The position numbers and the translations under genes are program-made. From Gnetum montanum (lineage: Eukaryota; Streptophyta; Gnetopsida; Gnetales; Gnetaceae): a DNA stretch of 64,000 nt. The stretch spans positions 1,151,663-1,215,662 of the forward strand of contig MNCI01015499.1 of assembly GCA_015680685.1 (NCBI GenBank), given 5' to 3'. Positions 12,240 to 24,460 of the stretch are shown here, in pieces (position 1 is the stretch's first letter; every line of letters begins with the position of its first letter). Under the pieces are notes generated by a model. The model ran no database searches. It was not told where the DNA came from and saw nothing but the letters and a program-made list of their open reading frames with translations.

Positions 12240-13520
12240 AACCACATTCTAGGTCCATTTTTGATCTACTATCGTGAGATTGAATTCTTGCAAGATCATG
12301 AGCCATCGTATGACACAAGGGCTCACCGTTGGCTTATTCATGAGGAAGCAAGCTGCACTATGGTCCATGTGCACAAATACTTTATAGTCAAGCACATAGT
12401 GCCTGAACTTTTCCAGAGCGTACACCATAGCCATTAGTCCTTTTTCCATGGTGATGTAATTTATTTGTGCTCCCATAATGCTTTGGCTTATGCAGTGGAT
12501 GTAGTATGGGCGTTTCTTATCATCCATTTGCATGAGCATTGCTCCTAAGGATTAGTTAGATGCATTTGTCATGATATGGAAGGGTCTGGACTAGTCTGGT
12601 GCTCGTAGGATTGGTTTTTTTACAAGTTTCTCTTTTAACTATTGGAATGCATGTTCACATTCCTTGGTCCAAATAAAAGGTGCATCTTTCTTTATAAGCT
12701 CTACCAACAGCTTTGCAATCTTAGAAAAATTCTCTATGAATTGCCAATAGTAGCTAGTTTGTCCAAGGAATGACCAATCTTTAACAGTCTCTGATTGGTG
12801 TGTTATTCCTTGGATGACCCTTATCTTTTCTGGGTCTACCTCAATCACTTTTTGTGAAATTTGATGCCCTAGCATAATGCCTTTTTGGACCATGAGATGG
12901 CTCTTTTGCTAGTTGAGCCACAAGTTTGTTTCAACATATCTCTTCAACATTTTATCAAGGTGGTTCAAGGCTTACTCGAATGTAGCTCCATAGGTAGAAA
13001 ATTCATCCATAAAGACTTTAGCATCACTACTAATCTGTTGTTGGAAAATACTAAGGACTAAGCATTGAAATGTTTTAGGGACATTGCATAGACCAAATGG
13101 CATCTTACAATATGCAAAAGTCTCCCAGGGACTTGTGAATGTTGTCTTGGCTTAATATTTTGGTAAAATTTGGATTTCGTTATAGCCACTATAACCATCC
13201 AAGAAGCTATAATAACAATGCTCGAATATGGTGTCCAATACTTGATCCACAAATGGAAAAGGAAAATGATCTTTAAATGTTACCATATTCAATAGCCTAA
13301 AGTCGATGTAGACCTGCCATTTTCCATCCTTCTTTGGTACAATTATGAGTTCGCTAATCCACTTACTATCAATGATGGGATAGACGAACCTTGCCTTGAG
13401 GAGTTGTTCAATTTCCTCTTTGACAATCTTCTTCAATTTAGGGTTTAGTTGCTTCTATGACTACTTTCTAGGCTTCATGGCTAGGTTAGTGTAAATGTGA
13501 TGCTAGCATATCCTTGGATT
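12240..13520 (-). pseudogene. B1 reverse transcriptase and RNase H (decayed)
   Basis: RT starts near 13440 and shows IVPKKDGKWQVYIDF, then YSFLDGYSGYN (about 13180-13215). The catalytic box reads FMDEF near 13000 instead of FMDDF, so the second Asp is lost. The RT thumb and connection are at 12639-12893 (SFLGQTSYYWQFI). RNase H follows at 12249-12539, with RPYYIHCISQS and YALEKFRHYVLDYKVFVHMDH. Stops separate the pieces. B2 at 27960-29200 is the same module and keeps FMDDF. Confidence 0.85.
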
Positions 13521-13931
13521 GATTCCTGTTAACTCAAGATATGACCAAGTAAAGGCTATTGACCATTTGTTAACCACCTTAAACATCTTTTCTTTTTATT
13601 TAGGAGCAAGTTTGGCATTAATTATGACCAACTCAAAATTTTTTAGAAATGCATATTCCATGCTAGCCAATAAAGTTTTTAGCTTTATAGGCTATTGCTT
13701 GAAATTATTATGGATTCCCAACTCTTCCCAATAGGTATCATCATCTTCATTAGAGAGTTGGAAATGATCTTGTTCAATTTTGTTCATGCCTTTAACATAA
13801 GCACATGTTAGGCTCTCAGTTGGTTCCATGCATAATGTACTGCTATGTGAGTTAGCTATTAGCCACTTGGTGCCCTCCTACTTTGTGGCTGTTGTGTACA
13901 AACACCTTTGAATATCGAGTTCTTATGCACA

Positions 13932-14480
13932 CTAATTGCATGCTTTAATATGTGTACTTCTATGTGTATTTCTAATGGACCTAATCTTTTTCATGCAATT
14001 GCACCCATTATCACTGTACGCAATGTATGTAATATGCTTCTTCTCTATCTTGACCAATTCATTTTCTTTGGATATTTCTAAAGATAGGTCCCTTATACCC
14101 ATACATGCATTGACTATGCTAAACCAAGCCCTTCCCATAATGATGGGGAAGTCACTTTTGCAATTTTCAACCTTAATCACTAGAAAATTAGTAGGATGGG
14201 ACCACCCACAAACTATGGTCATAATGTCATCTACTAATCCTAGAGGGACAATAATTGACTAATTTGCTAATTCTAGAAAAATGTTTCTCTTCTTAAGAAG
14301 TGGTAGGTTTGAGGCTTTGTACATGTCATGGGAGATGAGATTAACTTTTGAACTAGAGTTGAGAAGAGCCTTACATGGCCCATGTAGATAAATGAGTGGG
14401 CTTCCTAGATCAGATATTTTTGTGGAAAGATTGCTAGCCTTGATCTAGTTAGAAACAACATGAGTTAGCATGATAGTACA
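13932..14480 (-). pseudogene. B1 aspartic protease (decayed)
   Basis: The C-terminal half is clean at 13932-14222, with FPIIMGRAWFSIV and LSLEISKENE. The active-site region upstream, near 14370-14395, reads ALLNSSSKVNLIS. B2 has LDSSSRVNLI and D has LLDFWSEVNLIS at the same place, so the ancestral site was probably LLDSGS-VNLIS. Here the catalytic Asp has become Asn. Protease would cut Gag-Pol. Confidence 0.75.
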
Positions 14481-14539
14481 AATTTTAGGTAGCACTTGGT
14501 CTAAAGGGCACTCAAAGATGTTTGATGTAGAGGATGAGG

Positions 14540-16941
14540 GTATTAGAGATACAGGATGATCAGCCAAACTAGATTGTGAGGGTTGAAGAGGGCTGCTAGG
14601 TCAGAAGAAAGGTCTTTTTCTAGATCACTTATCCAAACCACTCAATTGGAAAGCTGGCTATGAATGTACAACCCTTGTAGCATTTCATAGTTATAGCTGT
14701 GGAGGAATCTCACCCTGCATGGATGGAGCAGGAGGTAACTAGGTTAAAGGTAGAGGTGTGTGTGCAAACAGATGCAGAGGCTGGTATGGATATGGATTCT
14801 CCCTTCTAGTAGATGGTGAATGTGTTCGATGATACTTTAGAGGGTAATAGTGATGTTGAAATGAGGTATGACTTGCAGAACTTCTTGGAGAGACAGGTTG
14901 CTCAACATAGTACATGTATGGATCTGGTTGCCTATAAGGGTACTGTTACCTTAGTGGTGGCATTCCCCACAATTGTGGTTGGTACTGCTATTGGTATTGT
15001 TCATAAAGTTGTGGAGGAGTTCCACTTGGATAATAAGATTGTTTTTGTTGATGGAATTGCCTTGGATTGCCTTAAGTATAAGGCAATCATCTAGGTGCTT
15101 GCCTACATGCTAGTTAAGGATTCAATGCATACATCCCAAACTCTTGTAAGTGTGACACCACAGGGCAACATCCCTTTGGATGTTCGTATTGACAGATGTC
15201 ACAATTAGTTTCATCATCAGAGTCAATTTTTACAACTTCTTCTATGGCTGCAGCTTTGCCCTTACCTCTTTAGTAGGCATGTTCAACTTCTTTTCATCTT
15301 TTGTAGTTACAATCACTATTTTTCTCTTTAGATTCCTTAGAGAAATTCATAGTAGTTTAAAAATGTTCATCTAGAGTCCCATAATTTATCAACCTTTGCT
15401 GAAATGTTAGAAATAGATTTTTATATGGGCAAGGTTTTTCTGTTCCTCATTTCATTGAGTGGTGACTCCTCCTTGTCACAAAATCAAACCTCCAATTTTC
15501 TGATGGAAGGGTCCCTATTATACTCTTTTTTCACTTTCCCTTATTTGTAGCTCACCTTCTTATTTTACTACATGCAATTAGCCTTTGGATCTAATGAGCT
15601 CTTTGTTCAAATAATCTTCCTTAGGCATACATCCCAAGGTTCTTCTAGTTTCTACTTTGAGCCCATTTATGATATGACGAAGTTATTCCCTCTAAGAATA
15701 ACCATGGCTAGGGCATTGGTGTAATAGTGAATAGTATTTGACCATGGTGGCATCCAAGGATTCATGTGTTCCCCATTTCCAACCTTGGATTTACCTTCTT
15801 AGATTAGACACTTGGGAGTATGTCTGGTATTTTTCATTGAACAGCTCTAACATTGTACTCCATCAATGAATGGATTTTGGCTTCAAGGACCAATACCAAA
15901 TTTCAACTTCTTTGATGAGTGTCCTTGGGAAAATCTTGAGTTTCTACCACTCATTTTCTATGTTTTGTAAGGCACAGGCATCATGGAAAGCTTATAGATG
16001 TGTCTATAGATCATAATTGTATTCCCCCCTCAAATATTGGGATATTATTCATGTCTAATTGCTTGATCCTACTATCTTTCATATGCCTAGCTGGAATTTT
16101 AACTACCTCTACAATGTTGAGCATGCTTCAAGTTGTTAATAGAGGTTCATCTTCATCACTGCATCAATGACACCGATGATGGTTCCAGCCACCCCCCTCA
16201 GTTTTGGTCACCTTCACAGTCATTGTTGTCTCGTTGATCACCTTCATCACAATTATTTTGATGGCAACTTTTATGAGAATTTCCAGATGAAAAGGAATGT
16301 TCAAAATTAGATGAAGAGGATGAAGAGAAAGGTGGACCGCCATTGCCACCACAGTTTTTGCCATCACTTTTTCACTTCTTACGATCACCATCCTTAAATC
16401 CCTTGCTATTTTGATGCTAGCTTGAGTTCCTACCTTGGCTGTCACTTTTTTCTAAACCTAGTTTATGAATAGTGGATCATAGGTTCAAGTTCACACCCTT
16501 ATCACCAGTAATAGGGGGTGGAGAATCTTCATGTTGAGGACCTTCAAAGGGAGGATCCACATTATCATCTTGATCTAGTAGGAACAAGGGATTAGTATAA
16601 TGTTTTCCCTTAGTAGCCTCATGGAGTCTCTCCTGACATTGATCTTGCTTACATTGTGTTTTAGTGGGACAATAGTTTCGAGTATCATGACTATCCATCA
16701 TGTATTCTTCATGAAGATCTGTGATGCCCAACTTTTTAAGGGTTTTAAACAACATCTCGGACATAGATTGATTGAGGGACAAGACAATGTTACCCTCCAT
16801 ATCATGCCATCACAACTATTCATCCTAATGTAGGATGAAGGTGAAGTCTAGCACATATTCATCTAGATGAGTATATACCACTTTGTACTCCTATGGGATC
16901 GACAATTTGACATCTTTGCATCTATGGGAAGAAGAAGACAT
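14540..16941 (-). pseudogene. B1 gag (decayed)
   Basis: The likely start is the ATG at 16941-16939, 135 bp inside the primer binding site; B2 has the matching start MSSSS at 32680. An acidic and Ser/His-rich N-terminal part (clean in 16477-16800) precedes the capsid-like region. A zinc knuckle with CX2CX3HX3C spacing (CDICQYEHPKGC) lies at 15168-15203. It is followed by a Pro/Gln-rich tail, as in D. Stops and frameshifts are many. Confidence 0.7.
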
Positions 16942-17076
16942 TTTGTAATATAAAATAAAATGTTAGTGTGCTTTTATAATTCTATGTATAGCAAGAATGA
17001 TATTGACCTTAAGGTTTGTACAACGATATTAATGGTATTCACTAATCCTATATAGTGCATGTTTCAACAAACAAAG

Positions 17077-17094
17077 TCCTTGGAAACAGTGCCA
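17077..17094 (-). other. Primer binding site of B1
   Basis: In sense it reads TGGCACTGTTTCCAAGGA, 13 of 18 matches to the tRNA-Asp type site. It lies one base from the LTR end. Confidence 0.7.
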
Positions 17095-17655
17095 ATGATG
17101 AGCGGTGAGGTACCCCTACATCCAACCATATAAATCATAAAGTTTCCACGCATGATATGGTCAAATTCCATGGACTTTATCATTTCTGGTGTACTAGTTC
17201 TTTAGAAAGTGAATCTTGCCTTAAGGTTAATCATTGTCTTCCCAATTACACTTGTGATGTACATTGGTATAGTTAAGTGTAACTGAGGCATCTGATTTTT
17301 ATCATTTTGTATTTTATGGTTTGGTATTCAAAGGGATCTAGTCTCAACATAACCATCTGGTCCCACTTTTTGTACATGTCCTTAATTCATGTATCCACTG
17401 CTAGGCGACCAAGTGCTACGCTACTAGGTGTACCAAGCAATAACACTACTAGCATTATGAAGTGAATACGTGTTATGCTCGAAGTGGTCATACTTATGTG
17501 TGTAACCTATCTTGCGTAATTGCTTCATTAACTTAATTTTTGGAAGACATTTAATAAATAATTGGAAACATTTAACAAATAATTGAGAACATTAAATGCA
17601 TAAATAAAATATTTAATCTATCTAAAGTGTTACAAGGTTTATTAGAAAGCTCATC

Positions 17656-17661
17656 TTTATT
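17656..17661 (-). terminator. LTR polyadenylation signal AATAAA (B1)
   Basis: AATAAAGATGAGC in sense, at the same place in the B2 LTR (33427-33432) and in related form in the D LTRs (39947-39952, 49720-49725). It marks the R region of the LTR. Confidence 0.5.
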
Positions 17662-17832
17662 GCTGCACACACTATCATGCTCAGGTACAACAATGCTTGA
17701 ATAAATATCTGTACACTCAATGACTCCTGATGTGGGAACTCAAGAAAAACATTCTAACTTTCAAATGAAAAAACTACAAGAGCTTCACTGTAACTACAAT
17801 CTCTCATGCCATAAATGTGACTAGTGAATGTG

Positions 17833-17840
17833 TATTTATA
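17833..17840 (-). promoter_or_regulatory. LTR TATA box (B1)
   Basis: TATAAATA in sense, conserved at 33603-33610 (B2), 51378-51385 (LTR relic F) and 62243-62250 (solo LTR E). It is the likely core promoter of this LTR family. Confidence 0.55.
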
Positions 17841-17982
17841 GCTAACTACAAACACATCGATGGGGCCATGTCAACACATGATCTGATGCATTAACTAGGC
17901 CTTGTCGACAAGAGCTAGTCGACAAGGCTATGTCGATGAGACGAGGCCTCATCGACGCAGCCAACAGAACTGTGACTTATCA

Positions 17983-17987
17983 ACAAT
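17983..17987. repeat. Target-site duplication of B1, right copy (ACAAT)
   Basis: Perfect copy of 4657-4661 immediately after the CA end of B1. The RT of element A resumes with the next base. Confidence 0.9.
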
Positions 17988-20399
17988 CAAGTAGCCATTA
18001 CCCTTGAAGACCAACATAAAATAACCTTTAGATGTTCTTATGAAACTTTTTCTTATAAACGTATGTCTTTTGACCTTTGTAATGCACTAGCTACTTTCCA
18101 AAGAGCCATGATCTTAATATTTTCTAATATGTTAGAAAATTATGTTGAGGTTTTTATGGATGATTTTTTAGTCTATGGGAATACTTATGATGAAAATTTG
18201 CAACATCTTGAACATGTATTAGATATATGTATTGATAAAAATTTAAATTAAGCTGGGAAAAGAGTCACTTGATGGTTATGAGTGGCATAGTGTTAGGATA
18301 TGTTATTTCTAAAGATGGGATAAGGATGGATGATGAGAAAATAATATTCATATCTTCACTTTGAGCTCCAACTAATTTAAAGACTCTTCAATCTTTTCTA
18401 GGACATGCTAGGTATTATAGAAGGTTTATCAAAGACTTTTCAAAAATTGCTAAACCATTATAAATGCTCTTAGAAAAAGATGTTTCATTTGTTTGGACTA
18501 ATGACTATTAAGAAGCATTCTTGGAATTTAAAAAACAAGTAATCACAATCCCTATATTAAATGCACCTAATTAGGATTATCCATTTGATCTAATGTGTGA
18601 TGCTAGTGACATAGTAGTAGGGGCAGTTTTAGGACAATATGTTGATCATAAATCATGAGTGATTTATTATGTGTCCAAAAGTTTAGACCAAGCCTAAGTA
18701 AACTATAAAACTAAAAAAAAGAATTATTAGCTATTATATATCCTTTAGATAAATTTAGAAATTTTTTAATAGGATATAAAACTAAATTATATACTAATCA
18801 TTCATCCATTAAATTCTTACCTACAAAAAAAATACAAGAATAATGAGATGGTACTTATTACTCCAACAATTTGACCTAGATATTTTAGATAAAATAGGAA
18901 GGGAAAATGTAGTAGCAAATGATCTTTGAAGGTTGGAAATTACTAATGAGAATTAAACACAAGGAGTCTTTCATGATGAATTTCTTGATGAACAACTTTT
19001 TTCTACAAGAAAGAATCCTTGGTTTGTTAATATAGCCAACTATCTAGCCACTATGAAAACCCCTACCAATTAGACTAAGGAAGAAAAGAAATCTTTCTTA
19101 CACACAATATCTAGGTACATTTGGAGTAGTTCATATCTCTATTGAATCTGTAAGGATAACATAGCAAGGATATGTATGACTAAGAATGAACAACAAGAAA
19201 TCCTACAAATGTGACATGATGATTTAGGGGGTGGCCACTTTGATAGAAAATGTACCGCTATCAAAATCTTTCAAAGTGGATTTTATTGGCCCTCAATTTC
19301 TAAAGATGCACATAAGTATGTGCAAGAATGTGATAAATGTCAACAAATTGGAGCCATAACAAAAAGACATGAAATTCCACTAAAACCAATTTTAATAACA
19401 AAACCATTTGATGTGTGGGATATAAACTTTTTAGAATCATTTCTACCATCTAATGGATGTCAATACATTTTGGTCTATATCAACTATGTCACAAAATGGG
19501 TAGAAGCAAAAGCCACCCCAACAAATGATGTTAAGATTGTTGTAGCATTCCTCAGAGAAAATATTTTAACATGTTTTGGAACTCCACGAGTGATCATTAG
19601 CAATCTAGGAACCCATTTTGTTAATAAAATCATGGAGAAATTTCTTAAGTCTTATGGTATTCAACATAAAATAGCTACTTTCTATCATCCTCAAACAAAT
19701 GGCCAAGTAGAGAATGCTTAATGAATTATCTTGAATATATTAACAAAAACTATATGTACTAAAGGAAAAGATTGGTTTAAAAATTTGCATGATGCACTTT
19801 GGGCTTATTAGATTACCTATAAACCAAGTTTAGGATATTCACCTTATCAATTGGTTTTTGGTAAATTATGTCTATTACCTGTTGAACTTAAATATTAATC
19901 TTTACAATTAGCCCAGCAACTCAACTTTGATGAAGACATGGACCAGGCAGCTTGAATCAACCAACTTCACAAACTTGATGAAATATGGCTACATGCTCTT
20001 GAAAAATAAAAAATTGTAAAGAAAGAAATAAAGATATTACATGATAAGAATATCTTTAAAAAATACTTTTTTGTAGGTGATAAAGTTCTTCTCTACAATA
20101 TGAGATTACATAAATTTCCAGGGAAGTTAAGTAGGTGGGAAGGCCATTATTTAGTTATCCAACCTCATGATAATAGAAGCATTCTCATATCACCTATTGA
20201 TGATTCTTCAACTACATTCTTAGTCAATGGACAAAGACTTAAGTTATATCATCAACATCACATTGAGGAACTTGGAGGAGATGAACTTGTAGAGCTAAGT
20301 GACCCAACTTATCCCATAACTTATGAATTACATAAAAACAATCCAGAGGGCTTAGTTCTTAAAAATAACCTTCAACAAGACTCTTATTTCATAGAATAA
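17988..20399 (+). pseudogene. Element A pol, second half: RT, RNase H, integrase (decayed)
   Basis: RT resumes at 17988 in the frame left at 4661. The clean stretch 18063-18251 holds FQRAM and the intact catalytic box FMDDF (about 18154-18168). RNase H follows in pieces (18580-18960) with several stops. Integrase is clean at 19320-19721: CDKCQQ of the zinc-binding part, a core, then YHPQTNGQVENA. The catalytic Asp positions read DINF and ISNLGTHF, so both appear changed to Asn, while the Glu in QVE remains. The C-terminal part 20100-20399 ends a typical chromatin-tether-like region (KFPGKL, VNGQRLK). The stop at 20397 ends pol. Confidence 0.85.
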
Positions 20400-21173
20400 A
20401 CAATAAAGTAGTATTTATGATCTGCGAATTTTACCTTAAAAATGTAGAGGGTAATAGGAAATTCTATTGTTAGTTAGGACTCTAAAGAATTCGGTAGCAT
20501 CATGTCTAGAATGCAAGGGAGAAGGAAAAATCCTCTAACCTTGAGATAAGTAGGTTTAAACCCAAAATTCAACTAAGGATGAGCCTTAGATTAATAAGTG
20601 TTTTACACATAATAAACTTTATTATTTTTCAATAATATTCTTTAAGTACAAGTTTCATAAGTCAATGTGGGTAAATATCTTAGTTTATGGTAGTGCTTAT
20701 TAGTGTTTGATTTTTATTAAATACCTAATTGGATGAGTCACTAAGGTGGAAAGGGTGTGTTATATTGGACCTAGTTTCTCTGGTAGCAAAAGGCATCTAT
20801 CAATATCAAGCCATGTGAGAAACCCTTACAAAATGAAATTGGCTCTCACAAGAACCTCATGGTTGAAGCTGGTCAGATATTGAATTTCTTAAGGAAAAAA
20901 AGAGAAAATAAAAAGAAAAAAAGAGAGGAAAGAGAGAGATAGAAAAAAAAGAAAAAAAGTAAGAAATAAAAAAAATAAAATTAAAAAAATAACACCACAG
21001 GAACCTTTAATCATGAGCTAAGCCCCACTCCGACAAGAACCTTACAATTGGGGCAATGCTTCAACCTCATAATTTTAAGCATCCTATAAGAACCCCCTTC
21101 TGTAAACAGAGTGTTTAAGGGACCACTACCAATAAAATCAAGGTTCCACTACCTTAGAAGTAGGGTGTAACAC
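20400..21173 (+). other. Element A post-pol noncoding region
   Basis: No coding sequence seen. A long purine tract of G and A runs at about 20890-20985 and could include the polypurine tract region. The start of the A 3' LTR is not present: the sequence passes at about 21174 directly into a fragment of the B2 LTR. Confidence 0.5.
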
Positions 21174-21363
21174 TCTATTGCAATTACAATCTACTATGCC
21201 ATAAATGTGACTACATGCACATATTTAGAGCCAAAAATCAAGAAAACCAACATTTTGTCTATGGGACCTTGTTCACACATGGTAAGATGCATCAACTAGG
21301 CCTCGTCGATGAGGCCCAATCAATGAGGCCTCATCAACATAGCCAATTTAATGCAACTCATCA
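21174..21363 (-). repeat. 3' LTR remnant of B2
   Basis: Matches the last 190 bp (plus-strand order) of the B2 right LTR, ending in AACTCATCA. In sense it is preceded by ATGGGGGTA, the same polypurine-like site as in B1. Confidence 0.75.
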
Positions 21364-21399
21364 TACCCCCATGACTGAATGAAAACTCGCCCTTGAGTT

Positions 21400-24300
21400 C
21401 TGTTACAAAATTGGGAATGTATGGGATTATTGATTGACTTTTCTTCACACAAAATATATTCATTAACTTAACAAAAAATGGAGTGTACGAATCAACACAT
21501 TACAAAAAATGAAGGTGTTTAGGAAAAAAAATTGAACACCATGATTCAACTCTTCAAAATTGGACAATAGATTCCTTTATGATGTGAAGCTTGTTGGAGA
21601 AGATCAAATGGTCCTAGGTGGTGGTGGTTCCAAAGCTCCCGAGGTACCCTCACCGACTCCATGCACTATCTGTGGTTGAGATTACTATAATTTTCCTACT
21701 ACTTCTACAACTTCAGATAGGGGGTAGAAAGCATCCAGTAGTGCTTTCATTTTCTCCTTCTTACCCCTAGGATCATGCACCACCCACATAGCTTTCCTAA
21801 TGTGGGTTGGAATGGGCACATATCAAGGACACGGGATTGCTAGAAACAACTACTTGGCATTGAAAAACCAGGTAGTGAACTATTTACATTCAATGTCAAA
21901 CACTCTCACTGTGTTCTTCAACTCCTAGTAGTTATTCATCCATCTAGCTGGGTTCTCAACAATAGATCGTTGATCTCTGAATCATCCTCTGAGAACCTCA
22001 AGTTTAACATTTGTAGTCTCAAGATTCTACTTGGTGTCTTTGTGGTGCTTGAACTCAGTCGTGTATAGAAGATGCGAGCTAGCCACTTATTTTTCTAATT
22101 TTGACTATGACCATCTAGTAGTCAGCATTACTAGATTTGCATAATGGATATTGGCCAACTCCATGTACTCTGTCATCTCCTTGATTTGCAACTCCTGTAA
22201 GCGGATCTACACTTTGTTGTAGGCATCAATCCCATCAAGGATGGGCTGCCACATTTCTCTTCCTTACTGGAGTTGCTAGAGGGCTTCATTTAGTTTTGCC
22301 TTTGTCATTCGGATTTGTTTTTCATTCACTTCATTTTGCAAACCGACCTAGTCCCTATAGTGATTTTCACTTTCTCAAATTTGAGTGCTTCATTCTTTCA
22401 AGTGGTGACTCGATGGTCGATTTATGGCTCAAAATGTATACCTCCTTCATTGATAGATTGTAGTTCTCCATAGCTAATTTCCTTAGTTCAGTGTTTACCC
22501 TATTAAGCTACTCCTACTATTGATGAATGAGTTATTACAGTTGATCTTTCTATGCATCAACATTTCGCAGGCAATGATTCTGTGCAGTTAATGATTCATT
22601 CTCTTGGCGCATCTAATTCAAGTCCTTTTTGATTAAGTATGCTTCGGCTTTAGCTACTAACTATTTAAATATGGCCATCACTACCTCTTCCTTAGCCGTT
22701 TAAAATCACTTGAAGCTATTTGATAGTTTCATCTCTTATCACTACTAGGCTAAGGATTTTTTGTTCTGCAAGTTGGGCATGAAGTTCAACAACCTCCATG
22801 GCCAAGCATTGATTTTGTTCTTAGGCCATTTTTAGTTACCTCTCCAAAATAATGCATTTTCCCCTTACATTTAGCAACTATGACTGGGTTTCAATGATGT
22901 TCTCTGAAAGATCAAAGATGTTTGGAGTTGATTGTTTGGTTCCTACCAGTCATTCCAACAATTTTTTATGTTGAGCTACATCTAAATTCTTGCTAACTAT
23001 GCCTACGGATGTTTGCACATCTTGGAGTGTAGATACTTCTAGTACAGATGTTATGGGTGCATTCAATGCTTCAACTACATGATCAGCTACCACTCCTACC
23101 ACTATTTCCTACCCATGATGCTATATCACCAAGACAATCGCCTCGTTGCCTTCCTCCAAACTCACTAAGAAGGTGGTGACATTCATAGAGATTTTATGGA
23201 ATAAATGGTGTGTTGCTAGTGACACCGTCACCTCTTGAGTATTAGGATCTGACCTTGAAGGTAGCTGTGTTCTTTGGGTAGAGAAAATGGGACCACCCCT
23301 CTCCATCTGGCTAACTATTTGGGCCACCTCATTAAGGTGACTCATCATTGCTCGATACACAAATGGATCCACCCCACTCATTCCTATTGGTTGCTCTTAT
23401 TTTCTTAATATCTATTCTTAGATTTTGTGCAGATGCCCAATGGTTGCATAGGCCTCTAGTATTGTTTCCTAAGTGGGTGGTGGTGGTGGCAGCTCCTCTT
23501 CTTGGGTTGTCACTAGCATTTTACCCTTCATAATTTCTGCCCATGAGGCCATGGGAACATGCCTAATAGTGTCATTAGAGTAGCAAACAATGCTTACCCT
23601 TTTGCAAAGTTTTCTAATGAGGCACAAAAAGGTTAGGTCTTCCTTCCACGTTCATTTTTCAATCTCTAAGTATAGTGATTGTGGAAGGTTAACGAGGAAC
23701 TTCCCACTTAGAGCGATGCGTGCTTGGGCGAAGAAAGCAATCACCTTGCTTGGCCTCACCATTGGATTGAGGTAATAGGCTGTAATCTTGAAATAAATCT
23801 ACTCCACCAGTGTGAGCATGCCATACGCCTTACGATTGATCCCATAGCATTAGTGGGTCCATTCCCTTTTAGCCTTATGATTTTCTTTTATAGAAAATTC
23901 AATTGGCTATGTTCCTCTGTCAGGCAACCCAAGTGCCTGTGCAATGGCTTCTATAGAGTACAACACTTGAATGTCCTTGATCTTGACAACGAACCGTAAC
24001 CTTTGGCTATTCCAAAATAGATAGGTCTCTCTCATGTACCATTCCCCACTAGATGTGATGACTGGCCACATGGGAGAGGTCTACAATTTTGTCTTGACAT
24101 CCTCTTGATCTTTGTCCAAAAATGGCCTGAAGTTGATCTCTTGAAAGACCAATCTTTGAATGTCTCAGGACCAAATGATGTCTAGGCAGGCTTGAGTCAA
24201 CATGACCTCAAGCCTTGGCGTGGGTCCAGGCACTTATCCTCTTTTTGATTGATTGATTGGCATTCATTCCTTTGGAATCTATCAAAAAAATTCCACTTTG

Positions 24301-24460
24301 GGCTCCTCTCGAAGAGGTCCTATTGCATGGATCACCTCTGGTAGTTCTTGACCTTATTCTTTCTAGCCCCTTCTAGCTTTGGGTATTTTCTCCCATGGTT
24401 GTGAGGGTACTCCTTTTTTTAAATGTTTTTGTTTGGATGCCATTTTGTAATCACAATAAG
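21400..24460 (-). pseudogene. Post-pol coding region of B2 (decayed)
   Basis: Counterpart of 5620-8690 in B1, colinear over its length. The clean part 23121-23381 (86 codons) contains SHLNEVAQIVSQMERGG and TTFLVSLEEGNE. The homologous stretch of B1, near 7360-7590, has nearly the same residues despite different stops. That two copies agree at the protein level suggests this was once a real gene of the family. Product unknown; parts look coiled-coil-like. Confidence 0.55.

Larger units (their letters stand above)
4662..17982 (-). mobile_element. LTR retrotransposon B1 (Ty3/gypsy), full length, decayed
   Basis: A 13.3-kb element on the minus strand. It has LTRs at both ends (4662-5584 and 17096-17982), a 5-bp target duplication ACAAT, a tRNA-Asp-type primer binding site at 17077-17094, and a short ATGGGGATA purine tract beside the 3' LTR. 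Sense order: gag, protease, RT, RNase H, integrase, a long post-pol region with an extra coding region, 3' LTR. It lies inside the RT of element A. Every coding part carries stops and frameshifts, so it is not autonomous now. Confidence 0.92.
17096..17982 (-). repeat. 5' LTR of B1
   Basis: 887 bp, from TGATGAGCGG to CTTATCA on plus. In sense it starts TGATAAG and ends CATCA, next to the primer binding site. The sense TATAAATA box is at 17833-17840 and AATAAA at 17656-17661, about 175 bp apart. U3 near 17895-17960 holds repeated GTCGAC-centred words. Confidence 0.9.
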
